Shown: positions 1 to 10,727 of the stretch, piece by piece
How the letters are laid out: each line of letters begins with the position of its first letter
Position numbering within the stretch: the first letter of the stretch is position 1
Source of the DNA: Bidens hawaiensis
Lineage: Eukaryota > Streptophyta > Magnoliopsida > Asterales > Asteraceae
Direction of reading: 5' to 3'
Assembly (NCBI GenBank): GCA_021521415.1
Contig: JAIQDT010000299.1
Span: 1,426,001 to 1,490,000, forward strand
Length of the DNA stretch: 64,000 nt
Translations under genes and position numbers: made by a program
Notes under the pieces: generated by a model
The model's input: the letters and a program-made list of their open reading frames with translations, nothing else
What the model was told of the DNA's origin: nothing
Database searches by the model: none

Positions 1-49
1 CTCTCGTGTCTCATCTCAAAGTGTTGAAATGATTACGCTAAGGATGTAT

Positions 50-980
50 GGCATTTTTGGCAAACGTGACCATAAAGAACCCTGATGAGAAACACATAGA
101 AGATATCCCCATTGTACGTGAATACCCCGATGTCTTTCCCGATGATTTACCTGGATTACCACCGAACTGACAAGTTGAATTCTGTATTGACCTAATTCCA
201 GGATCAGCCCCTATTGCTAAGGCACCTTATTGATTGGCACCCTCAGAAATGCAAGAATTATCCAACTAGTTACAAGAATTGTTAGATAAGGGTTTCATAC
301 GTCCTAGCTATTCTCCTTGGGGAGCACCGGTATTTTTCGTAAAGAAGAAAGATGGAAGTTTTAGAATGTGCATTGATTACCTGGAATTAAACAAAGTTAC
401 CATAAAAAACCGACACCCTCTCCCACGAATATACGACTTGTTCGACAAACTGCAAGGTGCAAATTATTTCTCCAAAATTGACCTCCGATACGGTTACCAT
501 CAAGTTAAAATCCAGGAGGAAGATGTGTCTAAAACAACGTTTCGAACTCGTTATGGTCACTATGAATTCCTAGTTATGCCTTTTGGGCTGACTAATGCAC
601 CCGTAGTTTTCATGGACCTCATGAACGGAGTTTGTAAGCTGTACCTCGAAAAATTCGTTATCGTATTTACAGATGACATTCTGATATATTCAAAAACCAA
701 GGAGGAACACGAGCAGCATTTACAAACCATCTTGGAGTTGTTGAGGCTGGAGAAGCTACATGCCAAGTTATCAAAATGTGAATTTTGGCTACAAGAGGTA
801 TAATTTTTAGATCACGTTGTTAATCGGCATGGAATCCATGTAGACCTGAGAAAAATTGAAGCGATTAAGAATTGGCAAGCCCCTAAGTCCCCTAAAAAGA
901 TTTGCCAATTTTTGGGACTAGCTGGGTATTACCGGCGCTTTATTTCTAACTTTTCCAGCATAGCCCAACCTTTAACCCTT
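50..980 (+). pseudogene. Gypsy reverse transcriptase (broken)
   Basis: The open stretch 279-803 carries RT motifs in order: [20 protein letters not shown], then [13 protein letters not shown], then MPFGLTNAP, then FTDDILIYS. The catalytic aspartates of the last motif are present, although the usual residue before DD is replaced by T. Reading continues upstream in the same frame with stops at about 168, 231 and 268, and a stop at 801-803 cuts off the thumb region (DHVVNRHGIHVD follows). It would copy element RNA into DNA in a virus-like particle if intact. Several stops and no frame-preserving route make it non-functional. Confidence 0.9.
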
Positions 981-996
981 TTAACCCAGAAAGATC

Positions 997-1475
997 GTGC
1001 TTATGATTGGGGAGAAAAACAAGAAGCGGCAATTGCTGAAACAGAAACTATACCAAGCCCCGATACTAAGTCTTCCAGAGGAAACTGATGATTTAGTAGT
1101 TTATTGTGACGCGCCCCGGAAAGGCTTAGGATGCGTACTGATGCAAAGAAATAAAGTTATAGCATATGCTTCTCGACAGTTAAAGGTACACGAGAAGAAT
1201 TATACTACCCACGACTTGGAACTGGGCGCAGTTATCTTTGCACTTAAGATCTGGAGGCACTATTTGTATGGTACTAAATAAACAGTATACACCGACCACA
1301 AGAGCCTACAGCACATTTTCGACCAGAAAGAACTAAACATGAGGCAAAGGAGATGTGTAGAACTGTTGAATGATTATGATTGTGAAATACGATACCATCC
1401 GGGCAAGGCTAGCATAGTAGCAGATGCCTTAAGTAGAAAATACATAATCAAACCACTGAGGGTCCGAGCACTTGA
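997..1475 (+). pseudogene. Gypsy RNase H domain (broken)
   Basis: The peptide contains the RNase H signature around [18 protein letters not shown] and the stretch [13 protein letters not shown], typical of Gypsy pol between RT and integrase. An in-frame TAA at 1279-1281 splits it, and reading resumes with [12 protein letters not shown] and ends with the conserved ADALSRK segment near 1420-1440. The first 30 or so codons of the open stretch are out of register, which shows an indel near 1000. Degradation of the RNA template strand is the known role of this domain. Confidence 0.85.
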
Positions 1476-2870
1476 AATGATTGCCCCAAACTAGCCTTAT
1501 TGAACAAATCCGTATTGCCCAAATTGAAGCCTTAAAAGAAGATCATATGGAGAATGAAAATTTGCATGGGAACGAGCAGAATTTTGAAGATAGAACGGAC
1601 GGAATTTTGTACTTCAAAAACAAAATTTGGATTCCCACTCTTAACAACTTGCGGAACTTGATCATGGATGAAGCCAATAAGTCTAAGTATTCCATCCACC
1701 CAGGAACAGATAAGATGTACAAAGACTTGAAGGAGTATTATTGGTGGCCCGGTATGAAAAGTATATAGCCACGTATGTCGGTAAATGTTTAACTTGTGTG
1801 AGGGTTAAGGCTGAATATAAAAAACCTTCGGGAATGCTGCACCAACCCGAAATAACTCAATGGAAATGGGAACAAATTACCATGGATTTTGTAACACACC
1901 TTCCCAAAACCTCCCGAGGAAACGACGCAATATGGGTGATAGTTGACCGATTAACTAAATCCGCACAATTCCTTCCAAGTCGTACAATACATCAACGAAA
2001 TCGTATCCCGACACGGTGTACCCCTTTCAATCATCTCTGATCGTGATAGCCATTTCACCTCTCGATTCTGGCAAGCTGTACAAGAAGCCTTGGGAACCCG
2101 AATTGACCTAAGCACTGCCTAACATCCCCAAACTGACGTCAATCTGAGCGAACCATTCAAACCTTAGAAGATTTGCTTCGCGCTTCTGTACTAGACTTCG
2201 ATGGGAACTGGGATCAACATCTTCCACTAGTTGAATTTTCATATAATAATAGCTATCACAGTAGCATTCAAGCGGCACCATACGAAGCGCTGTGGTCGAA
2301 AATGTAGATCACCCCTGTGCTGGACTGAGGTTGGAGACACTCAAATTACTCGATCTGACTTGATTCAAGAAACAACTGACAAAATCCATAAAATCACTAA
2401 TAAATTGAAAATCGCCTGAGACCGACAGGAAAGCTACACCGACGTTCATAGAAAACCGTTATCCTTTAAAATAGGCGATAAAGTTTTCCTAAAAGTATCC
2501 CCTTGGAAAGGCGTCATTCAATTCGGTAAAACCGGTAAATTAGCTACGCGATACATTGGGCCTTATGAAGTTATTTCTAAGATCGGTCCTGTAGCCTACC
2601 GACTGAAACTTCCTCCAGTTCTGAGTTCTATACACGACGTCTTTCACATTTCGAACCTGAAGAAGTGCCTTACTGACGAAACCGAAATTGCGCCACTAAA
2701 AGATTTAAACATAAATGAAAACTAAACTTTGTAGAGGAACCAGTGGAAATACTAGAGGGGAAAATAAAACAATTAAGACACGACAAAATCTCTCTGGTCA
2801 AAGTTCGGTGGAATTCAGAACGGGGACCCGAATTCACGTGGGAGTGAAAATCCGAATTTAAAAAGAACTA
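1476..2870 (+). pseudogene. Gypsy integrase with chromodomain-like tail (broken)
   Basis: The HHCC zinc-binding part is visible as [20 protein letters not shown] followed by CLTC after a frame change near 1760. The catalytic core shows MDFVTHLP and [13 protein letters not shown]. After a frameshift near 1990 the core continues as [13 protein letters not shown] and HPQTD. Stops occur at about 2118 and 2304. The C-terminal part (IGPYEVISKIGPVAYRLKLP, then HDVFHISNLKKC) is followed at about 2735-2850 by VKVRWNSERGPEFTWE, the chromodomain-like motif of plant chromoviruses. In intact elements the integrase inserts the cDNA and the tail directs it to heterochromatin. Confidence 0.85.
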
Positions 2871-2935
2871 CCCGCACCTATTTCCAAATAAGGACAAAGT
2901 TGAAAAATTGAATTTCGGGGACGAAAGTTTCTAAC

Positions 2936-2945
2936 AGGGGAAGAA
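2936..2945 (+). promoter_or_regulatory. Polypurine tract of the Gypsy element
   Basis: The purine run AGGGGAAGAA lies directly before the LTR start TGTGACATTTG. This is the expected primer site for plus-strand cDNA synthesis and fixes the LTR boundary and orientation. Confidence 0.8.
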
Positions 2946-5900
2946 TGTGACATTTGAGCAGAAACCAGGTACACCTCAGTACGTATTTATCGATTAAGCA
3001 AATAAACGCTTATTACATAACGATTGAACGATTAACCGAACGGGTCAGGTTAAAACCCAGATATTCGGGGGGGGGGGGGGCATTATAAGTGATATGTAAT
3101 TAATATAAGCTAATATATTATTACTATGGCCTTAGTTCGGTAGCAAACAAGTTAATCGAAAACATGCTCGTTTAACTACCCGCTATAGATTTAAACGCGA
3201 AAGATATTTACAAACCAAGCATTGTATCATCCGTTAAGCCGAAAAAGACTTACCAAACACTTAATTGAAATATTTTAAGCGATCCGTGAAAATATTTTTG
3301 AATTTTGCAAATATATACTATGTTTTTATAAATTTACACAAAAATAGCCAAAAAAAACTCGTTTCTCCGCACTGTTTGTCGCACCCGATATATTTTTCGT
3401 GCCAAAAACTGAACCCGAAATAAACTTGAACTTGGGTTTTCGCATGTGGGCTTGTATATCCAGAATTGGGGCTAAATTTGGGCCAAAGAGGGGGGGGGGG
3501 GGGCAATGCATTGCGGCCGCCAACCCCCCCCCCCCCCCCCCCCCCGTTAAACAATAAATTTTGTTTTACTAACTTCCTATCTATGTTTTGGAGATATTTT
3601 TTCATAACTTGTAAACACATCTGGACTTCTCTCGACCTCAGCCAAACCCTTAATAAAAAACTAAGGTAAATTCCATTAATTGATCAATTTGGATACATGT
3701 TTAACCTTATTAATATCAGATAAACATAGTTTGGTTATCAAAAATCATTCCTAACCATGTAAAAATCCTAAAAATGATCCAAAAACATGTTTTCATCATA
3801 CACATGGTGAGCAATCATAATCATACTATATTTTTGGCCATAAACACGGATTAGAGGGTTTAAACGGCGTTTTTACGGTTCAAAAGTTCGGTTTTATACC
3901 CTAGCCGAAACCCTAAGTTAAGGGGCTGTTATGTTGATGAAAATTGCTTGGTTTGTGATATAGGTCCTATATCTAACTTGTATAGGAGCACAAGAACCCA
4001 AAAACCTGATTAGAAGGGCAAAAACAAACCAAAACAGCAAAGGTAATACCGAATCACTCATTTACAGGCTGTTTAGGTTAAGGTTGTGATGTGCATATTG
4101 TCAGGTCATGAAATTTTGCAGGGACATCAGGGATCATATCATTGAGTCTCTGTTCAAATTTGTTATTTTTCGAACATCCGAGAATATTTGGCGAATTTAT
4201 TACAAAATTGGGACGTTTATTTAGGAAAAATAGTTAAAATGCTTCAAAAATTATGAATTTTTTTGCAGAACTTAGATATGGTATATTTTGATCATATATG
4301 AAATTTGGGAGCATTTGGAAAATCCTAAGTAGGTTTTATGCATTTGCGTTCATATGAGTTTTTATAGTTGTTTTTGGCGTGAAAAGAACATTGAACAAGG
4401 TTGTTACATTCTGGAATTGATACAGATGGTTTTGGGATATAATTTGAGCATCTAGGAATTTTTGTGGAATTTTTGGAAATTGTTTGGAATAAACGGACGA
4501 TTTTCTGGCTAAATATAGGAGGTAGAATGAATTTTTATAAATTAATAAACCAGTAAATAATTCCAGAAATATTTTTAAAAAAATCTAAATATTTAATTGA
4601 TAAGTGGCTAAATTTTCATAATTTAATAATTAACGGTTAATTAATTATGCTAATTTGAAAATTAAACAAATTCAATTTTAATAAAAACCAGCAAGTTCGT
4701 GATTAACGAACCCGCGAGAATATCAAAACACCAAGAGTGATCAAAATTAAAATTTTTGGATTAATTATGTAAAAACGATTCTTTTTATAAGAAACCTGGA
4801 CAATTTGGATAGATTGTGCGCCCTTCTCTTCAAATCAAACTGAATAAACGGAAACGGGCCCCGTAGCGAATCCGGAACCCCAATATGTGATTTTTCTTTA
4901 TAACTTAATCATTTTATCGACCAAACACATATACCCAAGATTGATTCCCCATAACTGTTTTCAAAACGCATAAACGAAAAACTTGGCCCAACTGGGAAAA
5001 CCGGGAAACTGAGCCAAGTTCGGTTTTAAGGATTCGACATTGAACAACATCACAACTTAAGCCTATTGACTCTTTGTGAGTGTTCCAGCTATACCCAGAT
5101 TAGATATACAGACCAGTTTAGTATTGAGATTATAATAACATTAAAATATTAATATTATTATAATACTAATTATAGGATCAGTGATTACGAGTCGAGCAAA
5201 CCCTAAACTGTCACTCTACTGATTACTGATTAAAAAGTGAGTTTCATGACCCCTCTCTTTAAACAGTTTTACGAGCTTTTGGGTGAAAAGCATGTTTGAT
5301 TACATTTATATATATATATACCTGAAACATGTATTGATGTGAATTATCTTAGTGCTAACACATGAAAGACCCCACTAACACAGTGATTGGTTTGACAAAC
5401 CCAAACGGAGCCGGCATGTGTTGTTGAGACTTTACCCCATTTGCACATGACCATAAATACACAAACACGCTATGTAGTGTTAGACATAGCTACTTGGGGC
5501 ATACTGTGGGCGGAAAGGGGGTCACAGTGGTTGATTGGGCGTGGGAAATGGATGCACGCAACATAAATAGTCAAGGCTTCACTGTAGCTTAGCATAATTA
5601 CATCACTTACATACATACATACTTATATCATAATTACAAGTGTTAAATTGTGAATATTCATAACTGTTTTCTTGAAACTCACCAACTCTAGTAGTTGACC
5701 CGTTTTAAACTGCTTTTCAGGTGTACCTAAACTGGGATAACTTGGTGATCTGCTAAGTGTTCAAGGTGTGGTTGATGCTATGTGAATAGAAGCAAGGGTG
5801 TTAGTAGTAAGATCATATTGTTTAACGAGCTAGTTTTGTTTATATCGCATAGACTGTAAAACAATGATAGAATAATGTAATGTAATATATTGTAAATTAG

Positions 5901-5996
5901 TTTGTAATGTTTCTTTATAAACAATGTGGTTGATACCAGAGGTGTCTGTTACATTCCCGTTTTACGCTTCCGCATTGTGCTAGTCGGGGTGTGACA
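2946..5996 (+). repeat. 3' LTR of the Gypsy element (3051 bp)
   Basis: It begins TGTGACATTTGAG and ends CTAGTCGGGGTGTGACA, so both ends carry the TGTGACA/TGTGACA-type TG...CA termini. The same sequence, inverted, is found at 16238-22461 after removing a hAT insertion (about 3044 bp), which independently confirms both boundaries. It contains homopolymer runs (G near 3067-3081, G near 3491-3503, C near 3524-3545) that differ from the other copy. The short frames inside are not genes. The 5' flank is outside the window, so no TSD can be checked. Confidence 0.9.
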
Positions 5997-6159
5997 TTAG
6001 TCCACCATTGACTTGAGTGTTGCGGATTAACTAGCTAGTTTTCAAGCAGAGGAAACAAAGAAAAAAAAAATTTGGTTGACGATGGCCCCATGCATCTAGC
6101 ACTCTGAAGCCCCTCGTCTTATTATTGTTTTACTACCTTTCATTCATAACTAGTACTTT

Positions 6160-6594
6160 GAAGTGTTAATCAATTCTTCATGAAAGCAATAAAAGACATG
6201 ATAAATACTAAATCTATGAACCTGTTATAGCAGGGAGTGTAGTAACCGCAGCAGAGAAGGATGCAGACAACATGTTTGTCAGCTTGGTCGAGTTCCTCTT
6301 TAGAATGTATACTTAAGGATGGAGATTAGGATTCTTGAGAAGAACTTGACTTTAGAAGAGATGTGGCACACAAAATTGGTTAGGTGTGTGTGATTAGGTT
6401 ATAATGTTAATTTTTATCTCTCTTTATATACACCCAATGGGAAACTATTCACTAGTTAATTAAAGGTAACATGGCATATCAACAATTATCAAACAAACAT
6501 ATAATAATGTATAATCAATATTTTGATCTAATATTATATAAATGATAATGATGACCATATAAATAAACATAAAAATACTATATTTATTCTTACA
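6160..6594 (-). repeat. Copia-type LTR, family TGTAAG, minus strand
   Basis: Read on the minus strand it starts TGTAAGAATAAATATAG at 6594 and runs about 415-435 bp. The sequence on its 5' side is CCAAGTAGGAGAA, a polypurine tract, so this is a 3' LTR whose internal region lies at higher coordinates. A clear relative lies at 23577-24005 (same strand) and a partial one at 61916-62185 (plus strand). The exact 3' boundary is uncertain, because similarity to the 23.6-kb copy continues some 20 bp past the CTTACA-like end. A TATA-like TATATAAAG sits near 6425. Confidence 0.65.
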
Positions 6595-7146
6595 TTCTCC
6601 TACTTGGCCGAATAATCATTTATTGTGAGTATTAAATTAGCCTAATAAGAAGTTAATACTTATTTTAGCTTTAAACTCAAACTGGAGCAGAGAAATACAA
6701 TAATTGAATTCAACATCAGCTCAAGACCCCATTAATCATGCTAAAGTCCTTATTTAGAACCTAAGTAGTTATAATTAAAATTTTCAAGTAAGTCTTTCAA
6801 TCATTGATTTGTATTATAATTTGTCTATATGCCATTATGCATGTAGAACATATTAAGAGACATACAAAATCAAAACTGATTATGAAAATTAATAGTTAAT
6901 CATTCATAGTACGATACGTAGTTACGCATAGTCATCAATAAACCCTTCATTATTATACGCACTTTCATAATATTTATGGGTGATACACTTTTTGTTATAG
7001 GATCCTTAAGCATATCAACACATTCGATATGAAAATTTAGCTTCCTTAATTAGTTCAAAAATGAATAACTAATTCCATACCAAAATTTATTCAGCACCTC
7101 TCAACTGTTACTGTTTGAGAAAACATGATAGCTGACTTTATCACAA
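6595..7146. other. AT-rich stretch, probable 3' internal remnant of the minus-strand Copia element
   Basis: No reading frame with recognisable domains was found. The first bases form the polypurine tract of the flanking LTR; the rest may be untranslated 3' internal sequence or older intergenic DNA. Confidence 0.4.
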
Positions 7147-7149
7147 TAA

Positions 7150-7901
7150 GGTAGCGTTTAGTATGCAGTAATGATATGAGTAAGGTAATGATTCATTGCG
7201 TTGGAATGAAAAAAAGTGGTGTTTGTTTGCTCAATGGAATGGAATCATCCATGACACATGGAATCCCACTCCATCAAAAGCATTCCTTCACACCCCTTTT
7301 TTTTCATTCCATTCCTCCTTCACCCTACTTTCTCAAAACCACCACCACCACCACCTAACAACAACAACCACCACCATTACCATTGCCACCATCGTCACCC
7401 TGGCCGCCACCGTCGCCACCCCGCCACCACCCTCCGCCCCACCACCAACTTACCACCAGCGTAACCACCGCCACCGCCGTCGCAACCATCGTCGCTGTAA
7501 CCACTGTAAACATTGTCACCCCGCCGCCACCTGACCATCACCGCCACCCTGCCGTCTCCATCACAACCAATGCTATCACCTCTTGTCACCCGCCACCCCC
7601 ACCATCACTGTCGCCACTACGCCCACCATTTTCGTCGCCAGAGCTAACACCACCACCGTTGCCATTGCAGTTTTTTTTTTGTGAAAAAATTATTTTGAGA
7701 TAGGAGTGTTTTTATTATATTTATTTCATTCATACAATTTTTTTGAATACCAAACAAAATAAAGTAATAATTCATTTCATTCCCATAGGTTAACCAAACA
7801 AGACAAAGGAATGGTAATGATCCATTTCATTCCCTTGTCCATTCCATTCCTTCTCCCATTTCACTCCTCCTTCATTCCATTACCTCCAACCTAACATACC
7901 C
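7150..7901. mobile_element. PIF/Harbinger-like MITE with (CAC)n-rich interior
   Basis: The element is flanked by TAA at 7147-7149 and 7902-7904. Its ends are imperfect inverted repeats (GGTAGCGTTTAGTATG against GGGTATGTTAGGTTGG), followed on both sides by ATGGAATG/CATTCCATT-type subterminal repeats in inverted orientation. A 3-bp TAA/TTA duplication with GG-starting ends is the known pattern of PIF/Harbinger (Tourist-type) MITEs. The middle (about 7340-7660) is a CAC/GCC trinucleotide expansion that creates long proline/threonine-rich frames on both strands; these are not genes. Confidence 0.6.
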
Positions 7902-7904
7902 TAA

Positions 7905-8570
7905 GTCTTCAATATATAACTTGTATTGAGTTAATAAAATTATGAGTCAACTAATACATTATCCACAACATTTATTGACAGTTGCGTTGTAATTAATTAA
8001 CATATTAAATTGTGAGGTGTCGTGTAGACTGGTTGATTGTAATTATATTAAAATTTATCCACACAGGGCTGCGTTGATTGATAATCACTTAAACAACTTT
8101 TTAAAACGCGTATTCGACACAATTAACGACTTTCGGGTGTAGTTTGGAAATCCGTTGTCCCCGGTTTTAACTAAGGGTGGTTTTGGTAAATATGAGTCCT
8201 CGGGGGCTGATGTAAATGGAATTTGTATGGACGAGGCTTTAGGTCAATCAAATCATGTTAGAACACCTCGTAGGATAAGCGAGTCGGTACGGTTTAGTTA
8301 GTAATCTTTATGTGCAATCCGATAGGCCTTTGATTTGTGGATTTTCTTAGAGGTTCTCTAGCTCATTGGTATCTACGTGACTCATTTTAGGTGAGTTTCA
8401 AAATGATCCGTTTTAACCTTTTTACGTTTTGGGCTGGCATACACACCCTATTACATATATTACTCGATTTTACTCGTTTAAAACTATTTGGATAGCATTG
8501 CATAACCTTATTATTATTTGTGCATTTATGAAACTAGGTGTGGATTATATTCTATGCCTTAGGATATTTT
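7905..8570. other. Non-coding stretch, probably 5' part of an LTR-like sequence ending at 10727
   Basis: No gene is seen. The sequence from about 8000 to 10727, minus the LINE insertion, looks like one transcription-unit-like repeat ending in a typical LTR terminus, but the 5' boundary could not be located and no TSD was found. Confidence 0.35.
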
Positions 8571-8582
8571 AGAATCGTCTTT

Positions 8583-9699
8583 TTTTTTGCTCAAATAATC
8601 GAAGTTTTATATAATTTACTATAAAACGATTACAATAAAGTGGCAGGCAAACGGGCAACAAGCTGCGCCGCAACCCCCTTTTGAACAGCAAAGCCAATCC
8701 TGCTAAAAACGAAGCTTTGAGACCTAGAAGCTGAAGAGGTTCCGTGTACGACGCGCTGAACCCTACTCAAAAATTTCACAGCCTCTGGAGCCAGAAAACC
8801 AAATGTATCAAAGGCAAATGGTAGAAAGACATGTTGATTATCTAAACAAGCTTTCTCGTGTTTAACAACTTTGCCCGATTCAGCCTTCAACGCAGCCTGA
8901 CCCACAACAAACCCACGGTCCCTGAGCCCAACAAGAGGAGACACTCCTGTAAGATCCACACAGGCGTGTTTCCCCCCTGCCCACCCGAACACAAGAATAT
9001 CAGCTGGTCGTAAAGTAGACCTCCCTTCAATAGGATCTGTGAGAAAGTTAACAGGGGCCTCCTTTTTAGCAGAAATCCCTGCCCGTTTAAGAACATCACA
9101 CAGAACATCCCTAACCAGATCATGTCTGTATTTAAAGCCAGGCAATTCTTTGCAATGCACCGCATGGTCACCAAAAGAATCCAAACAGACCTTGCGACAA
9201 ATTGGGCAAGGTTCATCCGTCGGGAACATAGGGATCATTAACCGGTACTTAAGGATAGCCCGATACTCCAAACCCGACATACGTTGGCCTAATCGTTCAA
9301 TGGGGATAGCCGTTAGAAAATCCTGAGCCCGAGGAGCCCGAAGGCATTCAAACACCGCCTTTTGGCGAGGGGATAGATCAAACTTCACTTCTAAACTCTT
9401 GACGATTCCACTAAATAAGGCACTCGCCACAACATGTTGGGCTTTAGGGGGGGCGATGTCCTTATTAGAGAACCCGCTAAGATCAAAATCTGGAAGTGAA
9501 GTACGTAAACGATCCATCGCACACCCATAATCAGAGTCCAACCTATGAATATCACAACCCCTAAGAATATGGTCTTGCAAACAAAACGACTGTGCTCTCG
9601 AAGCCACAAAAGCATATGTAGATACATCCTCGGCCGAACAGAGACCCAACCCCCCATAACGGATCGGAAGTGACGCCAACCTCCATTGGAGATCCCCAA
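8583..9699 (-). mobile_element. 5'-truncated non-LTR (LINE-type) retrotransposon with 12-bp TSD
   Basis: AGAATCGTCTTT occurs at 8571-8582 and again at 9700-9711, exactly bordering the insert. On the plus strand the insert starts with a T run, that is, a short poly(A) tail on the minus strand. The minus-strand coding sequence runs to near that tail and is cut off at its 5' end at the other TSD. A poly(A) end, 5' truncation and a variable-length duplication are the marks of target-primed reverse transcription. The insertion lies in the LTR-like sequence ending at 10727. Confidence 0.85.
8630..9699 (-). CDS. C-terminal part of a non-LTR retrotransposon protein (zinc knuckle plus REL-type endonuclease-like motif)
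   Basis: An uninterrupted frame of about 355 codons ends at 8630-8632. It is open right up to the truncation point, so the TTG at 9679 is not a real start; the true N-terminus was lost. Counting from 9679, residues 158-176 form C-x2-C-x10-H-x3-C (CPIC...HAVHC), and residues 224-242 read RPAD-x14-D, followed by LTGVSPL. A CCHC knuckle followed by (K/R)PD-x12-14-(D/E) is the known arrangement of restriction-enzyme-like endonucleases in R2-type retrotransposons; the match here is by eye. The usual lysine after the second acid is not obvious. I recognise this as a conserved protein type recurring in plant genomes, often annotated as reverse transcriptase-related. The absence of internal stops suggests a fairly recent copy. 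Confidence 0.7.
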
Positions 9700-9711
9700 A
9701 GAATCGTCTTT

Positions 9712-10727
9712 GGTCATAAATTCCTTAAGGTTATATATATATATTGCTTATGGTCTAGGCTCGAGGATGTTATTAGGCCTGGTTTTAATTGAATACATGT
9801 TGACCTACCTGTATTGGTTCATATTTTGGAATGACTTATACATGTTATCTTATAGCCTGTGATTTTTGATATTATTTAGTTCTTTGTGACTAAGATACAT
9901 GTGAGTAGGCCTATTGATGTTTGTGTGCATGGTGATTGTGGCAGGGTCAAATACTCGGGTTTAACCCGTGGTGGGGAGGCCCGTGTTGCATAATCATCAT
10001 TTAGACGGGTCAAATATATTACTTGAATCCTTGACTTCGTGTCTCGTGATTCGTGATGGGGAGGCCCGTTGTTTGATAAATCGTGATCGGGTTAAATATA
10101 TTACTTGGGTTTTAACTCGTGGTGGGGAGTCCCGTATCACGTGTTTAGGTTTGTTAAGCCATGGCCGAGTCAAATATATTACACTGGTTTGACTTGTGGT
10201 GGGGAGGCTCGTGTCACGTGCTTATGTCTTACCGTGTCCGAGTCAAATATATTACTCGATTCTCGACTCGTGGTGGGGAGGCACGTGTACGTGTGCTCGA
10301 CCCTGGATAAATTATTTGGTGATTATTTATTTAATTGCTTATTATTCCCTATACTGTTTTATATCTATAACTTTTGAAATAATTTATGAATGTTATTTAC
10401 TAAAACGTGAACTCACTCAGCTAAAGCTGACTTTTTGTGTATGTTAGTTTGACTTTCAGGTTAAGGATTGGAGATTATCGCTTGGACGTGCTGGAGACTA
10501 CTCGGACGGTTGAAGGCATTTCTTGTCGAGGACTTTTAATATAATGAACTTATTTTCATTGTTGCTTTGGGCACATTTTCCCAGTTTTAGTGATTTTGAT
10601 ACTTATTATTTCCGCTGCTTAGTACTCTAAATTGGTTTTAATAAAATGAACTTGTTTTGGTTTTAAATTTTTGAGAATTTTGGGTATGATGACTAACTAT
10701 AGGATTCCCGGGATTCGGGGTCTTACA
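9712..10727 (+). repeat. 3' part of an LTR-like sequence
   Basis: The right end reads GGGATTCGGGGTCTTACA at 10727, a typical plant Gypsy LTR terminus and similar in style to the GGGGCCTTACA end of the solo LTR at 42820. An AATAAAA-containing stretch just upstream is consistent with LTR polyadenylation. The left boundary is unresolved; the LINE insertion splits the unit. The flanking five bases CTATA were not found in front of a plausible TG start. Confidence 0.45.
9944..10312 (+). repeat. Five degenerate tandem repeats of 63-82 bp
   Basis: Units begin at 9944, 10007, 10089, 10167 and 10240. Each has GGGTCAAATATATTAC or a close variant, followed by a CTCGTGGTGGGGAGGC-like block and often CACGTG. 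The units are internal to the LTR-like sequence, so they are probably promoter-region repeats of the element. The spacing and repeat length do not resemble CRISPR, and this is a plant genome. Confidence 0.8.

Larger units (their letters stand above)
1..5996 (+). mobile_element. Ty3/Gypsy chromovirus-like retrotransposon, 3' part (pol remnant plus 3' LTR)
   Basis: The order RT, RNase H, integrase, chromodomain-like tail, polypurine tract and LTR runs left to right, so the element is on the plus strand. Its gag, protease and 5' LTR lie outside the window. A C-terminal chromodomain-type segment after the integrase, together with a long LTR (about 3.05 kb), fits the chromovirus (Tekay/Del-like) lineage; the lineage is inferred from layout and motif feel. 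All coding parts carry stops and frameshifts, so it is dead. A solo LTR of the same family sits inverted at 16238-22461. Confidence 0.9.

Noticed and set aside
3318..3669. Frames with Gly or Pro runs
   Set aside because: Caused by G and C homopolymers within the Gypsy LTR.
7176..7703. Several overlapping frames rich in Pro, Thr and His on both strands
   Set aside because: They are produced by a CAC/GCC trinucleotide expansion in a MITE; no domain, start context or codon pattern supports a gene.
9039..9717. Other frames over the LINE fragment
   Set aside because: They overlap the long minus-strand frame with zinc and endonuclease-like motifs and have no domains of their own.
9944..10312. Regular repeats that could be taken for a CRISPR array
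   Set aside because: Units are 63-82 bp, degenerate throughout, without distinct spacers, in a plant genome.
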